Source of the DNA: Promethearchaeota archaeon
Lineage (GTDB): Archaea; Asgardarchaeota; Lokiarchaeia; Sigynarchaeales; SOKP01
Length of the DNA: 12,591 nt
NCBI GenBank assembly: GCA_019057735.1
Contig: JAHLWV010000044.1
Span: forward strand, 1-12,591
Direction: 5' to 3'
Of this stretch, positions 1 to 6,153 are shown piece after piece. The position numbers were made by a program, and so were the translations under genes. Position 1 is the stretch's first letter. Every line of letters begins with the position of its first letter. The notes under the pieces are model-generated. The model had not been told where the DNA came from. It did no database searches and was given only the letters and a program-made list of their open reading frames with translations.

Positions 1-24
1 ATTAATTAAATCGATGGCAAAACG

Positions 25-37
25 ATTATATAAATAT
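25..37 (-). promoter_or_regulatory. TATA-box promoter candidate facing out of the window
   Basis: On the minus strand this reads ATATTTATATAAT, a strong archaeal TATA element. Transcription would begin about 25 nt further on, close to the window edge, so the gene it serves lies to the left. The same 13 bases occur in the histone promoter at 11547-11559. Together with the terminator candidate at 80-106 it suggests that the next minus-strand gene is a separate transcription unit from the ribosomal operon. On the plus strand no reading frame follows, so that orientation is less likely. Confidence 0.4.
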
Positions 38-79
38 GTATTATGAAATGAAAGAAAAATTCGAAAAGAAGTATTTCAA

Positions 80-106
80 TAAAGGAAAAAAGATTTCTAA
101 GAAATA
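80..106 (-). terminator. Hairpin plus T-run terminator candidate after the uS11 gene
   Basis: On the minus strand a small hairpin (ATTTC, loop TTA, GAAAT; 105-93) is followed at once by C and six T (91-86), then CC and more T. It starts about 33 nt after the uS11 stop codon. Archaeal terminators mainly need the T-run, so the hairpin may not matter. It would end the uS13-uS4-uS11 transcript. Confidence 0.4.
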
Positions 107-138
107 ACTCTGCCAGTTTTGGGAATTGGAAGAAGAAA

Positions 139-534
139 TTAAACTCTGCGACCTCTGTGGCCGCCTTTCCGCCTACAGTGGTCGTGGGATTTAGGGGTTA
201 CTTCTTCTATTCGACCTACACGCAAGCCAGAACGAGCGAGCGCTCGAATGCATGCCTGAGCCCCTGGACCGGGAGTTTGACTCTTGTTCCCGCCGGGCGC
301 CCGAACTTTGATATGAATACCTCTTACACCTTTATCTTTTAACCCGTTCGCTACGCGAAAGCCGCATTGCATAGCAGCGTAAGGGTTAGATTCGTCTCGG
401 TCAGCTTTGACGACCATACCACCTGTGCATTTAGCGAACGTTTCAGCCCCGCTTAAATCAGTAGCGGTGACAATTGTATTGTTGTAACTGCTAAAGATGT
501 GAACGATTGCCCATTTGTCTTCTACTTTACTCAT
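139..534 (-). CDS. rps11: 30S ribosomal protein uS11 (S11)
   Basis: This is the small-subunit ribosomal protein uS11 (131 residues), which sits on the platform of the 30S subunit and helps form the mRNA exit/Shine-Dalgarno region. It is recognisable from start to end: [18 protein letters not shown] near residues 11-28, the [11 protein letters not shown] stretch, the AAMQCG motif, the [17 protein letters not shown] core and the arginine-rich tail ending GGHRGRRV. The ATG at 534 is chosen because it gives the normal MSK N-terminus; a TTG at 546 would add only four non-conserved residues. The start is 12 nt after the uS4 stop, so the two genes are co-transcribed. GC content here is visibly higher than in the rest of the window, as usual for ribosomal genes in AT-rich genomes. 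Confidence 0.97.
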   Translation of the reverse strand: MSKVEDKWAIVHIFSSYNNTIVTATDLSGAETFAKCTGGMVVKADRDESNPYAAMQCGFRVANGLKDKGVRGIHIKVRAPGGNKSQTPGPGAQACIRALARSGLRVGRIEEVTPKSHDHCRRKGGHRGRRV

Positions 535-546
535 GATTAATACCAA

Positions 547-1050
547 TTAGGTGGATTCTTTAACTGTGGTGAGTGGACTGCTAGGAGTGTATCCTATCAT
601 GTTTTCTTCCTCTTTTTTAACGATGTAAGAAGGAGCGTTAATTTTTTTGCCACGTACTTGAATATGGCCGTGAACAACGAATTGTCGTGCTTGATAGATC
701 GTTTTAGCAAAACCTTTCTCAAACACAAGTGATTGTAGTCTTCTTCTTAGTAAGTCTTCGACGGTAAGTAATAATACATCTTCGAATCTAGCGTCGGAAC
801 CTAAAACTCCTAGTTTAACTAACTTATTGATTAAAGTTTGCTGAACTTCAGCAGCTCTTTCTTGAGGCATTGATCTGGACTTTCTAGCGAGACTCCGCCA
901 ATTACCGAGCGTGGTACGCATTTTCCAAAATTCGCGTTTGTTTCTTAGGCCGAATCTTCCTAGAAACTCGAGTTCTTCGGCTTGTCTTTCTTTTTCAAAG
1001 GGTCGTTTAGGTTTTTTAAATTTTTTCTTTAACCTTCTAGGATCTCCGAT
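547..1050 (-). CDS. rps4: 30S ribosomal protein uS4 (S4), apparent ATC start codon
   Basis: This is uS4, a primary 16S rRNA-binding protein of the 30S body (167 residues, close to the archaeal norm). The S4 RNA-binding domain is in the middle ([18 protein letters not shown], then [18 protein letters not shown]). The first canonical start in this frame is ATG 921, which would drop about 43 conserved residues. The frame continues upstream through [15 protein letters not shown] to an N-terminus reading (I)[10 protein letters not shown], which matches the archaeal family start MGDPKR. That puts the initiator at an ATC (1050-1048). A Shine-Dalgarno AAGGTGA (1063-1057) lies six bases before it, and an in-frame TGA at 1059-1057 prevents any start further upstream. 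Only ATA at 1056 is an alternative. The Shine-Dalgarno overlaps the uS13 stop codon, so translation is probably coupled. Confidence 0.93.
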   Translation of the reverse strand: MGDPRRLKKKFKKPKRPFEKERQAEELEFLGRFGLRNKREFWKMRTTLGNWRSLARKSRSMPQERAAEVQQTLINKLVKLGVLGSDARFEDVLLLTVEDLLRRRLQSLVFEKGFAKTIYQARQFVVHGHIQVRGKKINAPSYIVKKEEENMIGYTPSSPLTTVKEST

Positions 1051-1061
1051 TTCTATTCACC

Positions 1062-1544
1062 TTACTTTTGACTTTTCAATTTTTTTCTTATAACACCTAC
1101 GACTAATCCGTGTCGTCCAGTGCTTTTAGTTCTTTGACCTCGAACTTTTAGACCTCGGTGGTGTCGAACGCCTTTATAACTTCTAATGCGTTTCATTCTA
1201 TCGATATCCCGTCTTACCGATAATTCGAGTCGATTTCCGATTATGTGTAAGTTCTCCCCGGTGACTAGGTCTTTTTTACGATTTACCATCCAAGCTGGGA
1301 TGCCGTTCGTAATTGGATCTATTATTATTTCTTCAATTCTATTTAGATCCTTTTCGGGAATGGCACCAATCCTTAGATTAATGTCGATTTTTGCGACCCT
1401 TACGATCGCTTGAGCGAATCTTCTTCCAATTCCTCTTATTTGAGTTAATCCGTACTCTATTTTAGCGTTTCCATCAACTTGAGAACGAAGTTTACGAAAA
1501 AACACTTTTTCCCGAAAGTTGCTTGGTCTAGTAGTTAAACTCAT
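1062..1544 (-). CDS. rps13: 30S ribosomal protein uS13 (S13)
   Basis: This 160-residue protein is archaeal/eukaryotic-type uS13 (S18e of eukaryotes), which lies in the head of the 30S subunit and contacts tRNA and the large subunit. Diagnostic features are the helix-two-turn-helix GLTQIRGIGRRFAQAIV (about residues 32-48) and the C-terminal IRSYKGVRHHRGLKVRGQRT (near 121-140), followed by a basic tail. The eukaryote-like insert EIIIDPITNGIPAWMVNRKKD is present. ATG 1544 gives MSLTT. It is the first gene of the uS13-uS4-uS11 order typical of archaea, where an RNA polymerase subunit gene often follows; that gene is not visible here. Confidence 0.96.
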   Translation of the reverse strand: MSLTTRPSNFREKVFFRKLRSQVDGNAKIEYGLTQIRGIGRRFAQAIVRVAKIDINLRIGAIPEKDLNRIEEIIIDPITNGIPAWMVNRKKDLVTGENLHIIGNRLELSVRRDIDRMKRIRSYKGVRHHRGLKVRGQRTKSTGRHGLVVGVIRKKLKSQK

Positions 1545-1590
1545 TTTAACGATATTACGTTTCTTATTCTTATAATTCTTAATATGAAAT

Positions 1591-1612
1591 TTAATATTAA
1601 TTTTTTGGTTTC
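1591..1612 (-). promoter_or_regulatory. Promoter candidate for the ribosomal operon
   Basis: On the minus strand, CGAAACC (BRE-like) is followed by an A/T-rich TATA-like run with core TTAATATTAA (1600-1591). It stands about 50 nt upstream of the uS13 ATG, which would give a short leader of roughly 25 nt. The assignment rests only on sequence similarity to archaeal BRE/TATA elements; a second weaker AT-rich box near 1570 is possible. Confidence 0.35.
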
Positions 1613-1658
1613 GAACGAAAGAAGGTTTGTTTGAGAAAAGAGAGAGGAATTTTATTAT

Positions 1659-3152
1659 TTAATATCGAGGGAATCTTAGATTTTCTTCTTTTTTTTTAGC
1701 GATATGCTTCTTACATTTATTTTTTTTTATTTTAGCGATTTTTTCGAGGAGTGGCAATCCTGGTTTAACTTCAGAAAGATCTTTTGATTCAATTAAATCG
1801 TTTTCAATAAGTTTGTTATAGAGTTCCTTTCCAACTTCAGTTCTAATAAGAACGGTATTCCACCCCGAAGGCGACCCTATAGAACCAATTGAAATATCAG
1901 CAGATTCAGAAGTTAGGTCAAAGCATACTTCGCAATCTTCTCGGGCTAGATGCCCAATCTCTTTAATTGGTATGGTTAATTCGTCATTGGATTTAGTATA
2001 CACAAAGAACTTCCCTTTATTTATGTCCGTTTTCCTTACATCACTGACATCAACATTTAGAAGTTCGCAAATCTTAAGCAGAGATTCGTAAGAGAATGAT
2101 TCCATACAAAAAATGCCAATGCGATATTTGATTTGATTTAATACTGGAATGTTAATGTTGTAGATATCTGATTTGAGTAAAGCTTGCATCATGCAAGGAA
2201 CCCCAACCACCGCTAAGTTAGCTTTTCTCTTATTAAGTTCACTTAAACTTTTTAAATTGGGGTTGTTTACATATTTAGTTCCCGTGGTTTGCAGAATGTC
2301 TTCTTTATTCTGTAGGATAATTGGTTCAGGTCTCCACGGAGTTTTGCTCATTTTAGCGCCTAATGCTATATCAATAATTTTAGCATCAAATAAGTAATGC
2401 AAACAGGTGCTTGTTATTCCTCCGTCTTGGCAAGATTTAGCAATTTCGTCAATTTTGGTCCTTGCTGAGTAAGCTTCTAAAAATTGTCCTACTTTAGCAT
2501 AATTTTTAATCTCCGAGGTTCCTTCTTGAATCATGTTTAAGACATTTACAGGTAAGTAAGTACGTGGACAAACATAATAACAAAGACCACATCTTATACA
2601 TTTTTCCTCGTCTATTTTACCGAAGCCATTAAAAACATCTATACAATTTACAGGGCAAATACCAACACATAGACCACATCCGGAGCAAGTATGTGTTTCA
2701 AAAATCGTATCGACGGGTCCATAAATTGATTTTATTTTTGAAGGATTAACATCGAAGCTTTTTATGTCAAAATCCTTAAAAGTAGTTAAAGGGGGGGTGT
2801 TCTCATCTCCTTCAACTTCGTCGTAGATTTCGTTCACTGCAATTAGATTCTCATTTTTCAATAACTCTAATAAACTCAGCGTTTTACTGATTTCTATAGA
2901 ATTTTCATCTGAAAATTTTTTCAATGCCTTAAAATCGTTAGATTTTTGACGAGAAAGAAAATTGTAAAGCTTATATTTAATAAGTTCTTCATCAAACATT
3001 TTGAATAAGATCGTATCGTATTGTTCCTCGTTGTAGACGCCAGCATTCAGTATTTCTTGTTTGGCGTCGATTAACACGCGGATTTTGTACGAATCTACGG
3101 TGACGGCTATATCTTTTAAGCCTTCCTTTGTAATATTAAGCTTAGAACTCAT
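1659..3152 (-). CDS. F420 hydrogenase/dehydrogenase beta-subunit-like ferredoxin protein (FrhB/FdhB family)
   Basis: This 497-residue iron-sulfur flavoprotein belongs to the family that moves electrons between coenzyme F420 and Fe-S partners, using FAD. Two [4Fe-4S] ferredoxin motifs lie at C156/C159/C162/C166 (CSGCGLCVGICP) and C185/C188/C191/C195 (CIRCGLCYYVCP). They are followed by family signatures: CQDGG at 241-245, TKYV near 292, GVPC at 317-320, IGIFCMESF at 345-353 and DCEVCFD with C407 and C410. The first 110 residues or so are an extra helical region not needed by FrhB; residues 76-108 could be a winged-helix fold. The C-terminus is a Lys-rich tail. It lies downstream of hdrA and vhuD, with the SECIS candidate in the gap. 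This context suggests that it replaces a hydrogenase as electron partner of HdrA-VhuD, taking or giving electrons via F420. Direction of flow and exact substrate cannot be read from sequence. Confidence 0.88.
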   Translation of the reverse strand: MSSKLNITKEGLKDIAVTVDSYKIRVLIDAKQEILNAGVYNEEQYDTILFKMFDEELIKYKLYNFLSRQKSNDFKALKKFSDENSIEISKTLSLLELLKNENLIAVNEIYDEVEGDENTPPLTTFKDFDIKSFDVNPSKIKSIYGPVDTIFETHTCSGCGLCVGICPVNCIDVFNGFGKIDEEKCIRCGLCYYVCPRTYLPVNVLNMIQEGTSEIKNYAKVGQFLEAYSARTKIDEIAKSCQDGGITSTCLHYLFDAKIIDIALGAKMSKTPWRPEPIILQNKEDILQTTGTKYVNNPNLKSLSELNKRKANLAVVGVPCMMQALLKSDIYNINIPVLNQIKYRIGIFCMESFSYESLLKICELLNVDVSDVRKTDINKGKFFVYTKSNDELTIPIKEIGHLAREDCEVCFDLTSESADISIGSIGSPSGWNTVLIRTEVGKELYNKLIENDLIESKDLSEVKPGLPLLEKIAKIKKNKCKKHIAKKKEENLRFPRY

Positions 3153-3173
3153 TTTATTTAAACTTTGGTTGTT

Positions 3174-3230
3174 TTAATTAATACGTAATCTCCGAATACT
3201 CTCGCAGGGAGTCAGTTACCTTTTAACTAA
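3174..3230 (-). promoter_or_regulatory. Candidate SECIS element (selenocysteine insertion) in the vhuD 3' untranslated region
   Basis: The minus-strand transcript folds into a long hairpin starting 39 nt after the vhuD stop codon. From the outside in: an 8-bp stem (TTAGTTAA 3230-3223 with TTAATTAA 3181-3174, one G-U pair); a 3x3 internal loop; a 4-bp stem (GTAA 3219-3216 with TTAC 3188-3185); an asymmetric loop of CTGA (3215-3212) against a single A (3189); a G/C-rich 4-bp stem (CTCC 3211-3208 with GGAG 3193-3190); and a 14-nt apical loop. Archaeal SECIS elements have a GAA/A asymmetric loop below a short GC-rich stem, so this matches in outline but with UGA/A. An alternative register allows G-A and A-G pairs flanked by U-U, like the eukaryotic SECIS core. 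No other good SECIS was seen, so it may serve both vhuD and hdrA. Found by hand pairing, not by a folding program. Confidence 0.6.
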
Positions 3231-3268
3231 ATTTTTTTAAAAGGATCATTCTCATTCGGATTAATTTT

Positions 3269-3679
3269 TTATTTTGGTAGAGGAGGAAGTTTTTCAACTT
3301 TGCTCGTAATATCTTCTACGGATTTAATGAATTTTTCAACTTCCGCTGCCGAGCAAAAATATTGTTGGATTCTTTCTTCAGCTAGACCTAAATGGGTGAA
3401 TAATCTTTTTAAAAATTTAACATGGTTATAAGTATTCATGTTTCCATTTCCAAATTCGCATTCTCCTTCTTTTCAAGAAATGATAGCAACTCCATCAGCG
3501 CCATTTAGAAAACTCTCCATAATTAGATGAATTCCTATTCTTCCCGTACACCGTACTCGTATTAAATGGAAATTAGTGGAATAAGATTTTCTCGTAGTAC
3601 CAGTTAAATCTGCTGCTGAATAACCTCATTTTTCGCATCCAAAAGCTATTATTTTTTTATCATTTGTACTTTCTGTCAT
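3269..3679 (-). CDS. vhuD: VhuD/MvhD-type iron-sulfur subunit, selenoprotein with two in-frame UGA (Sec18, Sec69)
   Basis: This 136-residue protein is full-length only if two UGA codons are read through. VhuD/MvhD is the small Fe-S adaptor that passes electrons from a hydrogenase or F420-oxidising subunit to HdrA. The N-terminus reads IIAFGCEK-U-GYSAADLTG, matching the family motif in which CxxC precedes SYAGADLAG. UGA at 3628-3626 replaces the second Cys. C44 lies in RVRCTGR. The second UGA (3475-3473) lies in GVAIIS-U-KEGEC-EFGNGN, where the family has GCxxGECHYxxGN, so it too replaces a conserved cluster Cys. The C-terminus (YFCSAAEVEKFIKSVEDI) also fits. ATG 3679 is preceded by GAGGGAG and begins 21 nt after the hdrA stop. 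The stop is TAA at 3271-3269. A standard ORF search does not report this gene. Confidence 0.92.
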
Positions 3680-3700
3680 TAATTATAGCTCCCTCATTTT

Positions 3701-5701
3701 TTAATTTGCAATTTTAGTTGATTCTGTTTGACTCATGTCTAAATCACCCCTTCCGATTCCTTTGATTTCAGCTTCAAATTGACGATCTCGATAGTATTTG
3801 AGATCAATCGCTCTTGCTGGGCAGGACGATATACATACTCCGCATCCTTTACATTTCAATTCATCAACTTGAGCAATTTCATTATCGTTTATGCTGATTG
3901 CCTTATATTCGCATACTTTTTCACATCTATGACATCCTGAACATAAACTCTCATCTATTTCAGCTATGATTAATTCTTGGATAATTGTTTTATGAGAAAG
4001 TAAAGCAGCAGCTTTGCTAGCAGCAGCTAGAGCTGTAGAAACGGAATATGGGATATTTTTTGGTCCGGCTGCGCATCCACAAATATAAATTCCAATGTTT
4101 TTTGTTTCTTGCGGCTTCAAACAACCATGAATTTCAGATAGAAATCCGTTTGGACCTTTTCCTAATCCTAATACTTCAATAGCTTCCATAGTCCCTTTTG
4201 AAGGGTTCATTCCAGTAGATAATACTACCATATCAACTTTGATCTTAGTAAGTTCCCCCGTTAAAGAGGAATAAGCGCGTACCATTAAATTATGATCATC
4301 GTCCTCGGTTAACTCACCAACTTTTCCCCGTATCATTCTAACATCAGCTTCTCTAATTTTTCTATAGTATTCTTCGTTACCCTTATCAGTGGTCCTAATG
4401 TCAATATAGTATATTATAACATCCATTTCGGGATATTCTTGCTTTAGCAATTGGGCATTTTTAAGAGCAACACTGCAGCACACAAATGAACAATAAGGAT
4501 TCGCTTTTAGCGATCTAGAACCAACGCATTGTATCATCACAACAGTTTTAGGTGTTTTTCCGTCTGAAATTCTATAAATATGTCCTCCTGTTGGACCAAT
4601 TGGGCTAAGCATACTCTCTAATTCGATCTGAGTGATTATATTTGGATAAATGCCATAATTGTATTCATTTGTCTCTATAATTGGGTATTCATCGTATCCT
4701 GTAGCAACGATAACGGCCCCTACTTTAACTTCAACAATTTCGGGTTCTTGTTCAAATACTATTGCTTCTGCAGGACAAATCCGTTCTCAATTTTTACAAT
4801 CGATGCAGACACTTTTATCCATAACTGCATACTTTGGGACTGCTTGAGGAAATGGGATAAAAATTGCACCTCTTTCACCAATCCCACTATAAAATTCATT
4901 AGGGACATTTATAGGGCATTTTGTAGTACACAAACCGCATCCGGTACATAATTTTTCGTTCACATACCTTGGATTTTTGCGTATCGTAACATTGTAATCT
5001 CCAGTGATACCGCTAAATTTGATAATATCGCTATAGGTGAATAATTCGATATTGGGATGTTTTGAAGCGTTAACCATAATGGGGGCAAGAACTCATATTC
5101 CACAATCATCTGTAGGGTAGATCCTATCTAATTGGGCCATCTTACCTCCAACAGTTGGTTGTTTTTCAACTAAGTATACCTGTATCCCATGGTCTGCTAA
5201 ATCTAAAGCTGCGTTCATTCCAGCAATTCCCGCACCTATTACTAATGCCGCTCTTTCTACAGATATTTCCTTGTAAGGGACACTTTCTAATTCCCGAGCT
5301 CTATTTATGCCAGCACGTACTAATCGTTTTGCTTTTTCGGTTGCGTTTTTATTATCACCCTGATGAACAAATGAGCAGTGCTCCCTAAGATTTACCATTT
5401 CAAAGAAGTAAGGGCTTAAACCTGCTTCCTGTAAAACCGCACGGTAAGTAGGCTCGTGAATTTTAGGAGTGCAAGCTGCTACGACTATTCGATTCAAGTC
5501 AAGCTCTAGAATGTCATTTTTGATTGTTTGTTGTCCAGGATCGCTACAAGTGAAATTATTCGTCCTAGCGATAACAACATTAGGTAGCGGTTCGACAAAA
5601 TCTCTAACTGCATCACAATCAAGGTGAGCTCCAATATTTACACCTCATCTACACACATAAACTCCTATTCTTATCTTATCAGTGGTCTGTATCTCAGACA
5701 A
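3701..5701 (-). CDS. hdrA: Heterodisulfide reductase subunit A, selenoprotein with three in-frame UGA (Sec19, Sec203, Sec305)
   Basis: HdrA is the FAD- and Fe-S-containing core of heterodisulfide-reductase-type electron-bifurcating complexes in the cytoplasm. The 667-codon frame (normal length) is continuous except for three UGAs, each at a conserved Cys: Sec19 in YVC-R-U-GVNI (family CHCG), Sec203 in TDDCGI-U-VLAP (family DCxxC) and Sec305 in CIDCKN-U-ERICP. Order of domains: N-terminal Cys domain; FAD-binding GAGIAG at 156-161 with VEKQPTVGGKMAQL; ferredoxin motif C252/C255/C258/C262; second ferredoxin motif C299/C302/U305/C309; additional cluster cysteines C392, C404, C408/C409 (PYCSFVCC); flavin-domain end GIYICGCAAGPKNIPYS; and two C-terminal ferredoxin motifs at C587-C597 and C617-C627. 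TTG 5701 is chosen as the start because GGTGATT lies just upstream and it yields MSEIQ; GTG 5710 is an alternative. The first gene of hdrA-vhuD-frhB-like; no hdrB or hdrC is in view. Confidence 0.95.
4787..4789 (-). other. In-frame UGA read as selenocysteine 305 of HdrA
   Basis: This TGA is the third ligand position of a ferredoxin motif CxxCxxUxxxCP, so selenium rather than sulfur would bind a [4Fe-4S] cluster. The flanking frame encodes VCIDCKN before and ERICPAEAI after, so there is no frameshift. Confidence 0.88.
5093..5095 (-). other. In-frame UGA read as selenocysteine 203 of HdrA
   Basis: This TGA falls in D-C-G-I-U-V-L-A-P. HdrA homologues have Cys at this position (TDDCxxCILAP pattern). 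The frame is open for 134 codons before and 101 codons after, up to the next UGA. Confidence 0.88.
5645..5647 (-). other. In-frame UGA read as selenocysteine 19 of HdrA
   Basis: This TGA lies in TGT AGA TGA GGT, giving C-R-U-G where HdrA proteins have a CxCG motif near the N-terminus that helps hold an iron-sulfur cluster. Reading as stop would leave an 18-residue peptide, yet homology continues in the same frame. Confidence 0.88.
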
Positions 5702-5760
5702 TTTAATCACCTTTAGTTAAAACATCACCCAAATAAATAGCATTTAGTTCTTTTTTTCAA

Positions 5761-5770
5761 TTTAATAAAA
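5761..5770 (-). promoter_or_regulatory. TATA-box candidate for the hdrA-vhuD operon
   Basis: On the minus strand TTTTATTAAA stands about 60 nt upstream of the proposed hdrA start, predicting a 5' leader of about 35 nt. The leader holds two GGTGAT boxes (5727-5722 and 5711-5706); only the second is placed to drive the TTG start. Inference from AT-rich archaeal promoter pattern only. Confidence 0.3.
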
Positions 5771-5875
5771 CTTTATTGTGTTTGGAAATTATTTAATTAA
5801 TTTATTTCTTCTGGTTAAGCTGATAAATTCTAATCAATTTTGTCATTGACTTAAACAATGTTTAGTTACAAATTT

Positions 5876-5891
5876 TTGAATTTTAATTCAA
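5876..5891. promoter_or_regulatory. 16-bp palindrome, operator candidate between hdrA and the serS cluster
   Basis: TTGAATT, two T, then AATTCAA form perfect 7-base inverted arms. It sits in the divergent spacer, about 175 bp upstream of hdrA and 50 bp upstream of the small plus-strand gene. That is a plausible place for a regulator of either side. In such AT-rich DNA a palindrome like this could arise by chance. Confidence 0.25.
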
Positions 5892-5939
5892 GATTCTAAT
5901 CACATTAAGTTTTTTATGGATTTTTCATTGAGTCTAATT

Positions 5940-6125
5940 ATGGTGGAGCAAGAAGAAAACAAAAAAGAAGAATTTGCTCGAGAATTTATGACCGAGGAAG
6001 GTCTGAAAGGTAAAGCAAGGAGAATAAAAATCATGACCATTATCGATAAAGTAGGATACGATAAAGCAAAAATAAAAGTTGCTTATCTCCGGTCAACCAT
6101 AACTGAAAGAATTCACCATGAATAA
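5940..6125 (+). CDS. Small conserved-looking hypothetical protein, 61 residues
   Basis: I do not recognise this protein. From ATG 5940 it is 61 residues; an in-frame ATG at 5916 would add eight hydrophobic residues (MDFSLSLI) and has no better ribosome site. The N-terminus is acidic and disordered-looking (MVEQEENKKEEF). The rest is basic and helical (KARRIKIMTIIDKVGYDKAKIKVAYLRSTITERIHHE). The stretch KIMTIIDKVGYDKAKIKVAYLRS could be a small helix-turn-helix, but no key residue proves it. It ends 28 nt before serS on the same strand, so it is probably in the serS operon and may be its first gene. There are no membrane segments and no cysteines. Confidence 0.55.
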   Translation: MVEQEENKKEEFAREFMTEEGLKGKARRIKIMTIIDKVGYDKAKIKVAYLRSTITERIHHE

Positions 6126-6153
6126 TTCTTTTATTTTTTAACATGCAAAAATT

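Noticed and set aside
157..342. Plus-strand frame opposite uS11
   Set aside because: Shadow of a highly conserved ribosomal gene.
547..921. uS4 starting at ATG 921
   Set aside because: This would delete the conserved N-terminal part (MGDP through LRNKREFW).
2173..2397. Plus-strand frame with hydrophobic residues opposite the FrhB-like gene
   Set aside because: Antisense shadow; the minus strand carries conserved CQDGG and GVPC motifs in the same region.
4748..4951. Plus-strand frame covering an hdrA UGA
   Set aside because: It is antisense to the ferredoxin domains of HdrA, has no ribosome site, and its product resembles nothing.
3701..5701. hdrA as a pseudogene with nonsense mutations or as three separate genes
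   Set aside because: All three interruptions are UGA, each at a conserved Cys, with intact frame and homology on both sides; random decay would also give UAA, UAG and frameshifts.
3269..5701. UGA reassigned to Trp or Gly across the genome
   Set aside because: The sites align with Cys rather than Trp or Gly, TGG is used for Trp in neighbouring genes, and two other genes appear to end with UGA.
5843..5859. CATTG-N7-CAATG inverted repeat as a second SECIS
   Set aside because: It is upstream of hdrA on the divergent spacer, with no UGA/A or GAA/A internal loop.
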